A stretch of 64,000 nucleotides of DNA from Hyunsoonleella jejuensis (GTDB lineage Bacteria > Bacteroidota > Bacteroidia > Flavobacteriales > Flavobacteriaceae). The stretch is taken from assembly GCF_900111025.1 (NCBI RefSeq), contig NZ_FOFN01000001.1, positions 372,001 to 436,000 on the forward strand. Reading direction: 5' to 3'. Shown in pieces: positions 7,831 through 16,088 of the stretch; position 1 is the stretch's first letter; every line of letters starts with the position of its first letter. The notes beneath the pieces were generated by a model, which had not been told where the DNA came from, ran no database searches, and saw nothing but the letters and a program-made list of their open reading frames with translations. The translations under genes and the position numbers were made by a program.

Positions 7831-8983
7831 CGCACAAATTGAAATACAGCTGATTGCAAGTTTGGTTGCCATAGCCTGCGCTATTCCAGGGACTTTTTTA
7901 GTGCTTCGGAAAATGGCTATGATTAGTGATGCTATTAGTCATTCTATTTTACCAGGAATCGTTATTGGTTTCTTTATTACTCAAGATTTGAACTCACCAC
8001 TGTTAATCCTTTTAGCTGCATTGACCGGAATTTTAACCGTTGTTTTAGTGGAATATATCCAAAAAACTGGACTTGTTAAAGAAGATACTGCTATTGGCTT
8101 AGTGTTTCCTGCGCTATTTAGTATTGGTGTGATTATGATAGCCAAAAATGCTAATGATGTACATTTAGATGTGGATGCCGTATTATTGGGAGAACTTGCT
8201 TTTGCTCCTTTTGATAGATTAATTATTTCTGGAGTTGATGTAGGCCCGAAATCATTGTGGATTATTGGAACTATTTTAATCATAACCATCGGGCTATTAT
8301 TCGCCTTTTTTAAAGAACTAAAAGTAAGCACCTTTGATGCTGGTTTAGCTGCGTCTTTAGGATTTTCTCCTGCCATAATTCATTATGGATTAATGACTGT
8401 TTCTTCCGTTACAACCGTTGGTGCTTTTGATGCTGTGGGCGCCATTTTAGTAGTTGCGTTAATGATAGCACCCGCCGCAACCGCTTATTTATTGACCAAC
8501 GAATTAAAACGCATGGTCATTTATGCTGTTTGTTTTGGCGTTTTTAGTGCGATTTCTGGATATTGGGTAGCACATTGGTTGGACGCTTCTATTGCAGGAT
8601 CTATCACCACAATGCTCGGAATAATATTTTTAATAGTGTACTTGTTTGCACCAAGTCGTGGTATTATCGCTGTTCTTTATAGAGAAAAACAACAACGTAC
8701 AGAGGTGTCTCTCCTCACCTTTCTTCTGCATTTAAAAAATCATACAGAAGAACGTGAGCGTCATGTAAATCACCTCAACGAACATATTAATTGGCAAAAG
8801 GTACGCTCAAAATCAGTATTAGATTTAGCTTTGAAGAATAACATGATTCAGTTAGATAAAAACATTGTGTCCTTAACTGAAAAAGGAGATGAATTCACTT
8901 CAAAAGCTATTGATTACATCATCACCAACAAGGATGCACAGATTGAGGATATGAAAGATGACTTCTTTTTGTTTAGGGGGTAA
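7823..8983 (+). CDS. Second metal ABC transporter permease with C-terminal extension
   Basis: 386 residues; an ABC-3 permease paralogue of the upstream gene ('LRKMAMISDAISHSILPGIVIGF', 'GAFDAVGAILVVALMIAPAATAYLL'). It probably pairs with that gene as a heterodimeric channel, as in TroC/TroD. After 'FAPSRGII' it has a cytosolic tail of about 110 residues, with a weaker winged-helix resemblance ('VLDLALKNNMIQLDKNIVSLTEKGDEF' region). The ATG lies 8 bp inside the preceding gene (ATGAGTAG), so translation is probably coupled. yraN follows after 2 bp. Confidence is high for the permease, low for what the tail does. Confidence 0.88.
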   Translation: MSSAQIEIQLIASLVAIACAIPGTFLVLRKMAMISDAISHSILPGIVIGFFITQDLNSPLLILLAALTGILTVVLVEYIQKTGLVKEDTAIGLVFPALFSIGVIMIAKNANDVHLDVDAVLLGELAFAPFDRLIISGVDVGPKSLWIIGTILIITIGLLFAFFKELKVSTFDAGLAASLGFSPAIIHYGLMTVSSVTTVGAFDAVGAILVVALMIAPAATAYLLTNELKRMVIYAVCFGVFSAISGYWVAHWLDASIAGSITTMLGIIFLIVYLFAPSRGIIAVLYREKQQRTEVSLLTFLLHLKNHTEERERHVNHLNEHINWQKVRSKSVLDLALKNNMIQLDKNIVSLTEKGDEFTSKAIDYIITNKDAQIEDMKDDFFLFRG

Positions 8984-8985
8984 TT

Positions 8986-9345
8986 ATGGCACAACATAAC
9001 GAACTTGGTAAAAAAGGTGAACAAATAGCTGTAGATTTTCTTTTGAAAACCGGTTATGATATTATTGAACGTAATTACCGTTTTGATAAGGCAGAAGTTG
9101 ATATTATTGCCAAAAAAAGTGGCATTCTAGCCATTGTTGAAGTGAAAACACGTTCTACTGCCGATTTTGGAGACCCTCAAGACTTTGTAAAGCCAAAGCA
9201 AATAAAAAACTTGGTTAAAGCTGTTGATGAATACGTTACGGTTAACGAATTAGATGTTGAAGTGCGCTTCGATATTATAGCGATTGTAAAAGAAACTAAT
9301 GGTTATAATATTGAACATTTAGAGAATGCTTTTTATCATTTTTGA
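8986..9345 (+). CDS. yraN: YraN / UPF0102 family nuclease-fold protein
   Basis: 119 residues, full length for the family. N-terminal 'NELGKKGEQIAVDFL' and the core 'AEVDIIAKKSGILAIVEVKTR' are the family signature; the D-x(n)-E-x-K arrangement is that of the restriction-endonuclease-like fold. The function is not firmly established; a link to DNA processing or recombination is only presumed. It starts 2 bp after the second permease and ends the operon. A palindromic-repeat remnant follows its stop. Confidence 0.9.
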   Translation: MAQHNELGKKGEQIAVDFLLKTGYDIIERNYRFDKAEVDIIAKKSGILAIVEVKTRSTADFGDPQDFVKPKQIKNLVKAVDEYVTVNELDVEVRFDIIAIVKETNGYNIEHLENAFYHF

Positions 9346-9350
9346 TATTA

Positions 9351-9381
9351 GATTCTTCGGTCGTACCTCCCTCTGAACGAC
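9351..9381. repeat. Dispersed palindromic repeat between yraN and the thioredoxin-like gene
   Basis: 'Gattcttcggtcg' and 'tctgaacgac' give the GATTCTTCG...CTGAACGACA format of the dispersed family. It lies in the gap between convergent genes. The stem is imperfect. Confidence 0.5.
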
Positions 9382-9388
9382 AAAAAAA

Positions 9389-10756
9389 CTACTCTTTTTC
9401 TTCTTCAGTTTGTGAGTTTGAAATTTCAAAAAAGGCTTTCAACTCTTCTAAATCCTCAGGTTTTGAAACTATTTTTTTATCTATATCTAAAATAAAATAC
9501 GTTGGTGTACCAGTGACACCATAGCTATTTCCAATTTCGTTATCCCATTTCCCTTCACCATAAACATGTATAAAGTTAGCATAATCATAGGTTAAATTTT
9601 TCCATGCATAATGTTCATCTTCCAAACCTATAGCAATAACTTTTAACTTTTTATCTTCAAATGTTTTTGAAAAATCGTGCAGTTGTGGAATTTCGACTAA
9701 ACAATGAGAACACGTGCTACTCCAAAACGCTACAATATAATATTCAGCAATATCTAGTTTGCTTAACAACGTTTTTGTAGTTTCTTCTTTTTTTTCGATT
9801 TCAATTGCAAAATCTGGAGCTTCGGTTCCAATAGACGTATTTTGATATAATATCAACGCTTGTAAAAGTTGTTGATCGTTTAGCTTAACCGATAAGTCCA
9901 TGAGAAAGTTTTCGGCTATAAAATTAGCAACAGACTCTATTTTTAAATCTACCATCTGCTCCCATAAATCAGTATACAACGATTTTTTGATGTCATCAGG
10001 AGCATCAGTCATCGCTTTACTAAATACCTTTATATTTCTTTTATAGTCTGCTTCCTCATTCCCATTTTGCGAAGACATGCCAAACACGTAATTCAACATA
10101 CGCTCTGTTAAAAATTTGGAACGCTGCAATACCTCGTTATTAAAATCTACATGATCAAAATAATGGGTTTCTAGACCTTTTATGTAGGTTTTAACATCAA
10201 CTATCTTCTCTGGAATATATGGGCTATTCGCCTTTATAAAATTAAATGCTAATGTTCCTTTAGAAGCTTCTTCAAAACCCTGTTGTGTTTCGTGTTGTGT
10301 TTTAAAAATTGCTCCTAAAGCCAGCGAATCCCTTGTTTCACTTTTATCTCTGAAATAGTTACCTATACTATTCGTAATCATCAACATGCTCTTCGTATAA
10401 GATTCTAATAACTTGTTTTCTCTTGATGCTAAAAATTCAACACCTGTTTCAGGATTAAAAGCTAACTCCACATCTTCTTCACCATTGTAAATCACATCAA
10501 AATTATATTCTTCCTGAGGAACGGCATAGGTTATTCGATACATGCCTTTTGTAATGGTTGAATCTAATTTTATTTCGAAACTACCATCAGCAGCAATAGG
10601 TGCGTTTGTAACGTAATTTGAATGTGTAGGAGTAACTTTATATAGCAATGCAATTTCAAATTCTCCTGCAGGTGTAAATGTGCCTTTTATACTATGTTGC
10701 CCCAAGCAAATTACTGGGATGAAAAGAAGCGAAAAAATTAAATTCTTTAAATTCAT
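9389..10756 (-). CDS. Exported thioredoxin-fold (TlpA/AhpC-TSA-like) protein
   Basis: 455 residues from the ATG at 10756, which gives a clean signal peptide (MNLKNLIFSLLF...CLG). The open frame extends 8 codons further upstream but those precede the signal. An N-terminal beta domain (about 20-110) and a helical middle precede a C-terminal thioredoxin domain with active site 'SSTCSHCLVEIP' and cis-proline loop 'GVTGTPTYFILD'. This is the layout of Bacteroidota TlpA-like thiol-disulfide proteins acting in the periplasm; the partner is unknown. The C-terminus is acidic (QTEEEKE). It lies downstream of mfd on the same strand, separated by a gap that contains a palindromic repeat. Confidence 0.82.
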   Translation of the reverse strand: MNLKNLIFSLLFIPVICLGQHSIKGTFTPAGEFEIALLYKVTPTHSNYVTNAPIAADGSFEIKLDSTITKGMYRITYAVPQEEYNFDVIYNGEEDVELAFNPETGVEFLASRENKLLESYTKSMLMITNSIGNYFRDKSETRDSLALGAIFKTQHETQQGFEEASKGTLAFNFIKANSPYIPEKIVDVKTYIKGLETHYFDHVDFNNEVLQRSKFLTERMLNYVFGMSSQNGNEEADYKRNIKVFSKAMTDAPDDIKKSLYTDLWEQMVDLKIESVANFIAENFLMDLSVKLNDQQLLQALILYQNTSIGTEAPDFAIEIEKKEETTKTLLSKLDIAEYYIVAFWSSTCSHCLVEIPQLHDFSKTFEDKKLKVIAIGLEDEHYAWKNLTYDYANFIHVYGEGKWDNEIGNSYGVTGTPTYFILDIDKKIVSKPEDLEELKAFFEISNSQTEEEKE

Positions 10757-10786
10757 TGTAATATTTAAATTCTGAAACAATGCACA

Positions 10787-10812
10787 GATTCTGAAACGAG
10801 TTCAGAATGACA
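10787..10812. repeat. Dispersed palindromic repeat, intact copy
   Basis: ATTCTGAA-ACGAG-TTCAGAAT is a perfect 8-bp stem followed by GACA. It lies in the 87-bp gap between mfd and the thioredoxin-like gene. This is a clear representative of the dispersed family in this window. Confidence 0.8.
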
Positions 10813-10843
10813 ATTCTTTTTATGGGTTTACTTAGAACAACAA

Positions 10844-13800
10844 TTAAGCCACAATAGGTTGTAATGCTTCCCAAGCTTGTTTTACCGATTTTATATTGTC
10901 AAAGGTTAATAATAATCGTAATCCATTTCGGGTTTGCTTTTCCTTCATTTTACATGCTTGCGGATGTGTTTGTACAAACTGCAACACTTTTGTAAAGTTA
11001 GCACTTTGATAGAAACTACTTTGCTGATCATTAATAAAATAACCAATCAGTTTATGTTTCTTCATCACCACTTTTTCAAAACCAGCTTTGGTTGCCAACC
11101 ACTTTATTTGGACACTATTTAATAAATCGGTCACTTGTTGTGGTAATTCCCCAAAACGGTCAATTAACTCCATCTTAAATTTCGCTAACTCTTCTTCAGT
11201 CTTTAAATTATTGAGTTGCGTGTACAAATTTAAGCGCTCTGCAATGTTATTAACGTAACTATCTGGAAATAAAAGCTCAAAATCGGTGTCAATCGTAACA
11301 TCTTTAACATACACTTTATCCTCGTTATCATCTTGATACAAGTCCTTAAACTCGTTCTCTTTCAGTTCTTCTATAGCTTCATTTAGAATTTTTTGATAGG
11401 TATCAAAACCTATTTCATTAATAAACCCACTTTGCTCGCCACCTAACAAATCTCCTGCACCTCGAATTTCTAAATCTTTCATGGCAATATTGAAGCCGCT
11501 TCCCAATTCAGTGAATTGTTCTAAGGCTGTGATGCGTTTTCGGGCATCTTCCGTCATGGCAGAATATTCTGGTGTAATGAAATAACAGAATGCTTTTTTA
11601 TTGCTCCGCCCTACGCGACCACGCATTTGATGTAAATCGCTCAACCCAAAATTATTGGCGTTATTAATAAAAATAGTATTGGCATTTGGCACATCTAAAC
11701 CGCTTTCTACTATAGTTGTACTGACCAAAACATCAAAGCCTCCTTCCATAAATTGTAACATTAAGGATTCTAACTTCCTGCCTTCCATTTGCCCGTGACC
11801 AATACCAATCTTCGCATCTGGCACTAAACGTTGTAACATTCCTGCTACTTCTTTTATATTTTCGATACGGTTATGTATGAAGAAAATCTGGCCGCCACGT
11901 TGAATTTCATAACTTATAGCATCACGAATAGTTTCCTCATTAAAACGAATCACATGACTTTCAATAGGGTATCGGTTAGGTGGCGGTGTGGTTATTACCG
12001 ATAAATCCCTTGCCGCCATTAAACTAAATTGCAATGTTCTTGGTATTGGTGTTGCGGTAAGCGTTAACACATCAACATTTTCCTTTAAGGTTTTTAGTTT
12101 TTCTTTTACGGCTACACCAAATTTCTGCTCTTCATCAACAATCAACAATCCTAAATCTTTAAACTTTACATTTTTATTAACAAGTTGGTGCGTGCCAATA
12201 ATAATATCAACCTTCCCCTCTGCCAAAGCCTCTAAGGTTTCTCGTTTTTGTTTTGCGGTTCTAAAGCGGTTTACATAATCTACAACCACAGGAAAATCCT
12301 TTAAGCGCTGTTTAAAAGTTCTAGAATGTTGATACGCTAAAATAGTAGTTGGTACCAAAACCGCTACTTGCTTTCCGTTATCCACCGCTTTAAACGCTGC
12401 TCTAATAGCCACTTCGGTTTTACCAAAACCAACGTCGCCACAAATCAATCTGTCCATGGGGCGTTCACTTTCCATATCGGCTTTAATATCGGCTGTTGCA
12501 GTACTTTGGTCGGGTGTATCTTCGTAAATAAAAGACGCTTCCAATTCATGCTGCATATAACTGTCAGGATTGTACTGAAAGCCTTTTTGGGTTTTACGTT
12601 TTGCGTAAAGTTTAATAAGATTAAAAGCCACGTGTTTTACACGTGCTTTTGTTTTTTGTTTTAAGGTTTTCCAAGCGCTACTGCCGAGTTTGTATATTTT
12701 AGGTGGCTTTCCATCCTTTCCGTTAAACTTAGTGATTTTATGAAGCGAATGAATACTTAAATACAGCACATCGCGTTCACCGTAAATCAATTTTATGGCT
12801 TCTTGCTTTTTACCTTCAACATCGATTTTCTGAAGACCTCCAAAACGTCCGATACCATGGTCTATATGCGTAACGTAATCTCCAATATCCAAATTGGTGA
12901 GTTCTTTTAACGTGATGGCTTGCTTTTTGGCATAGCCATTCTTTAATTGGAATTTATGATACCGTTCAAAAATTTGATGGTCTGTATAGCATACAATTTT
13001 ATTATCGTGGTCTACAAACCCTTGGTGTAGCGATAGAATTACTGTTTGATATTCTTTTACATCTAGCTTTGCATCATCAAAAATATCATGGAATCGTTTG
13101 GCTTGTTGTTCGCTTACGCAAGCAATATAGTTTGCATATCCTTTTTCGTGATTGGCGTTTAAATCTTCTATCAACAAATTGAATTGCTTGTTGAAGGTAG
13201 GTTGTGGGGTGGTGTTAAAATGAATTGTGGACACTGAGGCTCTCGAAGTGTCTGTTTTGCTTATTGTGCCTTCGAGAACCTGAGGCACCAAGACACTCTG
13301 TGTTCCAAACTCTATAATTGAAAAATCGAGAAGTTGTTTTTTTAGTAGTTCTGAATTACAAAATAGTTCCTGAGGTTCTGCATGTTTAATATCGTTCGAA
13401 AGTTCCTTAAAAGCTTCTTCCGCTTTGGTATAAAAATCATCGATTCTTGAAAATAGCAAGTCGGCATTCTTTAGACCGATTACCGTTTTTTGAGCAATAT
13501 ATTTAAGGAAACTTTGCCGTTTTTCCTCAATCATTTTATTCGCCACATTGGGAATAATATTGATTTTTTTTATTTGCTCTACGGATAGTTGCGTTTCAAC
13601 ATCAAACGTTCTAATAGAATCTACCTCATCACCAAAAAACTCGATACGGTAGGGTTCATCATGCGAAAATGAAAATACATCTACAATACCACCACGTACT
13701 GAAAACTCACCAGGTTCGGTTACAAAATCCACTCGTTTAAATTTGTATTCGAAGAGAACTTCGTTTACAAAATCAATAGATACCTTATCATTCACACCTA

Positions 13801-14257
13801 CTTTAAGCGTATTGCGCTCCAGTTCTTTTCGGGTTACCACCTGTTCAAACAATGCATCAGGATAAGTGACAATTATCGCTGGTTTCTTTTGAGAATTGAT
13901 ACGGTTTAACACCTCGGCCCGAAGCAACACATTAGCATTATCGGTCTCCTCGATATCGTAAGGTCTTCGGTAACTTCCTGGATAGAACAACACATCTTTT
14001 TCACTTAATAGTTGTTCCAAATCATTAAGGTAATGTGCCGCTTCTTCTTTATCGTTAAAAATTAAAAGAAATGGTTTTTGTACTTCTTTGTAAACACTTG
14101 AAAGCATAAACGAAAATGCTGAACCTACTAAGCCTTTTATATAAGTTTTAGGCTTATCTTGAGCGGAGTCGAAAGGTTCGGATTGCGCAATAGCATTCTG
14201 CAGATTTTGCGTTTGCAAAGCCTGTGCATAGGTTTGAGAGATACGAGATTTACTCAC
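10844..14257 (-). CDS. mfd: Transcription-repair coupling factor Mfd
   Basis: 1137 residues, normal family size. Mfd displaces RNA polymerase stalled at DNA lesions and recruits UvrA. Seen in order: UvrB-like N-terminal module ('VLFYPGSYRRPYDIEET', 'GGIVDVFSF'), the CarD/TRCF polymerase-binding domain ('LDIGDYVTHIDHGIGRF'), helicase motifs GDVGFGKTEVA (Walker A), DEEQKFG (DEEQ box), 'LTATPIPRTL', 'QMRGRVGRS', and the C-terminal TRCF domain. Start is GTG. Two segments look foreign to the family: 'EPFDSAQDKPK' (27-37) and about residues 320-343; both coincide with dispersed palindromic repeats in the DNA and remain in frame, so the gene appears functional. Confidence 0.97.
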   Translation of the reverse strand: MSKSRISQTYAQALQTQNLQNAIAQSEPFDSAQDKPKTYIKGLVGSAFSFMLSSVYKEVQKPFLLIFNDKEEAAHYLNDLEQLLSEKDVLFYPGSYRRPYDIEETDNANVLLRAEVLNRINSQKKPAIIVTYPDALFEQVVTRKELERNTLKVGVNDKVSIDFVNEVLFEYKFKRVDFVTEPGEFSVRGGIVDVFSFSHDEPYRIEFFGDEVDSIRTFDVETQLSVEQIKKINIIPNVANKMIEEKRQSFLKYIAQKTVIGLKNADLLFSRIDDFYTKAEEAFKELSNDIKHAEPQELFCNSELLKKQLLDFSIIEFGTQSVLVPQVLEGTISKTDTSRASVSTIHFNTTPQPTFNKQFNLLIEDLNANHEKGYANYIACVSEQQAKRFHDIFDDAKLDVKEYQTVILSLHQGFVDHDNKIVCYTDHQIFERYHKFQLKNGYAKKQAITLKELTNLDIGDYVTHIDHGIGRFGGLQKIDVEGKKQEAIKLIYGERDVLYLSIHSLHKITKFNGKDGKPPKIYKLGSSAWKTLKQKTKARVKHVAFNLIKLYAKRKTQKGFQYNPDSYMQHELEASFIYEDTPDQSTATADIKADMESERPMDRLICGDVGFGKTEVAIRAAFKAVDNGKQVAVLVPTTILAYQHSRTFKQRLKDFPVVVDYVNRFRTAKQKRETLEALAEGKVDIIIGTHQLVNKNVKFKDLGLLIVDEEQKFGVAVKEKLKTLKENVDVLTLTATPIPRTLQFSLMAARDLSVITTPPPNRYPIESHVIRFNEETIRDAISYEIQRGGQIFFIHNRIENIKEVAGMLQRLVPDAKIGIGHGQMEGRKLESLMLQFMEGGFDVLVSTTIVESGLDVPNANTIFINNANNFGLSDLHQMRGRVGRSNKKAFCYFITPEYSAMTEDARKRITALEQFTELGSGFNIAMKDLEIRGAGDLLGGEQSGFINEIGFDTYQKILNEAIEELKENEFKDLYQDDNEDKVYVKDVTIDTDFELLFPDSYVNNIAERLNLYTQLNNLKTEEELAKFKMELIDRFGELPQQVTDLLNSVQIKWLATKAGFEKVVMKKHKLIGYFINDQQSSFYQSANFTKVLQFVQTHPQACKMKEKQTRNGLRLLLTFDNIKSVKQAWEALQPIVA
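13230..13296. repeat. Pair of palindromic repeats inside mfd
   Basis: Two hairpins with related cores lie back to back: GACACT...AGTGTC (13230-13252) and GTGCC...GGCAC (13266-13284) followed by 'caagacac'. Both contain the CTCGA/TCGAG-with-TGAGG core of the dispersed family. They encode roughly Mfd residues 320-343 without breaking the frame. Confidence 0.65.
14153..14176. repeat. Palindromic-repeat remnant inside the 5' end of mfd
   Basis: The segment 'ttgagcggagtcgaaagg' is the 'CTTTCGACTCCGCTCAA' type of dispersed repeat and encodes 'PFDSAQDKP' near Mfd residue 30. The same peptide would arise wherever this repeat is read in this frame. Confidence 0.68.
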
Positions 14258-14353
14258 CTAATTTTGTTTTGAGGTGCAAATATAAGGTTTAGATATGTTT
14301 TAATTTATCGTGAATTCACAAATATTTATTTACAATGTAAAAAAAGTTCTCAA

Positions 14354-14494
14354 CCCGCGCTAGGGATTGAAGGATACTTCGACTGCGCTCAGTACAGGTT
14401 TGTTGATGCTCCCCGACGCAGGAGGAAGTCCTTCGCCCACGCTCATGATAAACTCTAGCCGAAAGCCCAACCTGACCCAAGGAGGGTAGCGCCC
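14354..14494 (-). repeat. Composite intergenic repeat element, copy A
   Basis: On the minus strand it begins GGGCGCTACCC, then GGTTGGGCTTTCGGCTA, contains CCTCCTGCGTCGGG, and ends ATCCCTAGCGC. Copy B at 47172-47285 has the same layout (GGGCGTTACCC, GGTCGGGCTATCCGTTA, the identical 14-mer, ATCCCTAACGC). Copy A also holds a dispersed palindromic repeat (CTTCGACTGCGCTCAGTACA, 14378-14397). It fills most of the 309-bp gap between mfd and the TerB gene and is much more GC-rich than its surroundings. No ORF in it is credible. Confidence 0.72.
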
Positions 14495-14536
14495 AAAAAA
14501 GTGAAAATTTCAATTTAAAATCTTAAAAAAAATATG

Positions 14537-14544
14537 TACGTTTG
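14537..14544 (+). promoter_or_regulatory. -7 promoter box of the TerB-family gene
   Basis: TACGTTTG matches TAnnTTTG. It overlaps an upstream in-frame ATG at 14534, which argues that translation starts at 14567 instead. Confidence 0.6.
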
Positions 14545-14566
14545 CAGCACTAAAAAAGAAGTATAT

Positions 14567-14998
14567 ATGTCGTTTTCAGATTTATTTGATAGTGGTTTTA
14601 AGAAGCGTAATGAGAATCATTTTGCTGCAATTGTTCGTGTGGCAATGGCCGATGGTGTGATTACTGATGATGAAAAAGCTTTTTTAGATAGGTTGGCGCA
14701 GCGTTTGGAAATTGGTGAAAACGATTATAAAGCGATTTTGAAAAATTATCAATCGCACCCGATTAACCCCCCTGTTTCCTACGATCAGCGTTTAGAGCGC
14801 TTATACGATTTAGTACGTATGATTCATGTAGATACCATTACTGGCGAACCAGAAATGATGTTGTTGAAGAAAATTGCTGTGGGGCTTGGGTTTCATGCGG
14901 TGAACGTAAAATACATTATCGATAAAGCATTAACACTTGTAAATAACGGTGCCGATTTGGATGATTTTGTGGACCAAATAAAGAATATGAATAGATAA
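14567..14998 (+). CDS. TerB-family tellurite-resistance-like protein
   Basis: 143 residues from the ATG at 14567 (MSFSDLFDSG); an upstream in-frame ATG lies in the promoter box. The all-helical TerB-like domain shows 'AAIVRVAMADGVITDDEKAFLDRLA', the acidic, EF-hand-like signature, and a second 'DTITGEPEMMLLKKIAVGLGF'. TerB-like proteins are cytoplasmic and linked to metal or membrane stress, but the biochemical role is uncertain and the name does not prove tellurite resistance. It is a single gene closed by a strong terminator. Confidence 0.82.
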   Translation: MSFSDLFDSGFKKRNENHFAAIVRVAMADGVITDDEKAFLDRLAQRLEIGENDYKAILKNYQSHPINPPVSYDQRLERLYDLVRMIHVDTITGEPEMMLLKKIAVGLGFHAVNVKYIIDKALTLVNNGADLDDFVDQIKNMNR

Positions 14999-15019
14999 TA
15001 AGTTGAATTATTATATTCT

Positions 15020-15053
15020 AAAAGCGTCCAAAAATATTGGACGCTTTTTTTTT
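15020..15053 (+). terminator. Rho-independent terminator after the TerB gene
   Basis: AAAAGCGTCC, a 9-base loop, GGACGCTTTT and a continuing T-run: a perfect 10-bp stem, 21 bp after the stop. Confidence 0.9.
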
Positions 15054-15125
15054 AAAAAAAACAGAACAGGGAACAAAACCGAAATTCATTTAACCTTCTA
15101 ATTTACTAGTTATATCGCATTTTCC

Positions 15126-15133
15126 TAACTTTG
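15126..15133 (+). promoter_or_regulatory. -7 promoter box of the kinase-like gene
   Basis: TAACTTTG matches TAnnTTTG and ends 7 bp before the ATG at 15141, so the transcript is probably almost leaderless. Confidence 0.58.
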
Positions 15134-15140
15134 GCCTGAT

Positions 15141-16088
15141 ATGAACAACCATTTCAAGTCCATCATTCTACAGAACACAGGAGCTTCTTCTTTAGTTGAA
15201 AAAGAAATCATTCAGGAACTTTGGAGCGGTTATGGTAAAATTATTCGCGTTGGATTAGAAAATACTACTTTTGAAAGCGTTGTGGTGAAGCATGTGCAAT
15301 TACCCAAAAGTCAAAATCATCCGAGAGGTTGGCATACAGATATTGGTCATCAAAGAAAATTGAAATCTTATAAGGTAGAAACTAAGTGGTATCAAACCTA
15401 TAGTAAACATAGTAAGGCACGTTTGCCAAAGTGTTTTGGTGTTGAAAGCTACCAAGACGAGACCCTTATCATTCTCGAAGATTTAGATGCAGTAGGTTTC
15501 CCATTACGAAAACAAAACGTAGAATGGCAAGATATTGATGCCTGTTTAGAATGGTTGGCGCAATTTCATGCAAGTTTTTTGGGGGAAGCCCCTAACGGAC
15601 TTTGGGACGTAGGCACCTATTGGCATTTGAACACTAGACCTCAAGAATTAGAGGTTTTGGACGATACAGCACTAAAAAACGCCGCTGATGCCATTGACAA
15701 AAAATTGAACAGCTGTAACTTTAAAACCTTTGTACATGGCGATGCAAAATTGGCTAACTTTTGTTTTTCGAAAGATGGACAAGTTGCTGGCGTAGATTTT
15801 CAATATGTAGGTGGTGGTTGTGGTATGAAAGATGTCGCCTATTTTATAGGCAGTTGCCTCAATGAAAGCGATTGTGAACATTTGGAATTGAAAATTTTGG
15901 AAACTTATTTTAATCATCTGCATAACGCACTTGGTGAAACAAATGAAGCTCTTGAAAACGAATGGCGCCCTTTATATCGTGTTGCATGGGCAGATTTTCA
16001 TCGGTTTTTAAAAGGTTGGAGCCCTGGCCATTGGAAAATTAATAGTTATAGTGAACGCATCACTGCTGAAGTAATTAAAAAACTATGA
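15141..16088 (+). CDS. Phosphotransferase (aminoglycoside/choline-kinase-like fold)
   Basis: 315 residues with the kinase-fold active site: '[11 protein letters not shown]' (HxD...N catalytic loop, about 195-205) and '[10 protein letters not shown]' (the DFG-equivalent metal-binding Asp, about 213-222). '[13 protein letters not shown]' marks the hinge between lobes. It resembles the APH/EcKL-type small-molecule kinases annotated near DUF1679; the substrate cannot be named. Its last 4 bp overlap the start of the inositol-monophosphatase-like gene (ATGA), so a kinase and a phosphatase-fold protein are made together. Confidence 0.75.
   Translation: MNNHFKSIILQNTGASSLVEKEIIQELWSGYGKIIRVGLENTTFESVVVKHVQLPKSQNHPRGWHTDIGHQRKLKSYKVETKWYQTYSKHSKARLPKCFGVESYQDETLIILEDLDAVGFPLRKQNVEWQDIDACLEWLAQFHASFLGEAPNGLWDVGTYWHLNTRPQELEVLDDTALKNAADAIDKKLNSCNFKTFVHGDAKLANFCFSKDGQVAGVDFQYVGGGCGMKDVAYFIGSCLNESDCEHLELKILETYFNHLHNALGETNEALENEWRPLYRVAWADFHRFLKGWSPGHWKINSYSERITAEVIKKL

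Noticed and set aside
9342-9524. 60-codon plus-strand frame after yraN
   Set aside because: It overlaps the dispersed repeat and is antisense to the thioredoxin-like gene's 3' end.
11988-12664. Two plus-strand frames of about 96-98 codons inside mfd
   Set aside because: They are antisense to conserved helicase motifs, with no promoter box and low-complexity, Ser/Phe/Lys-rich translations; shadows of mfd.
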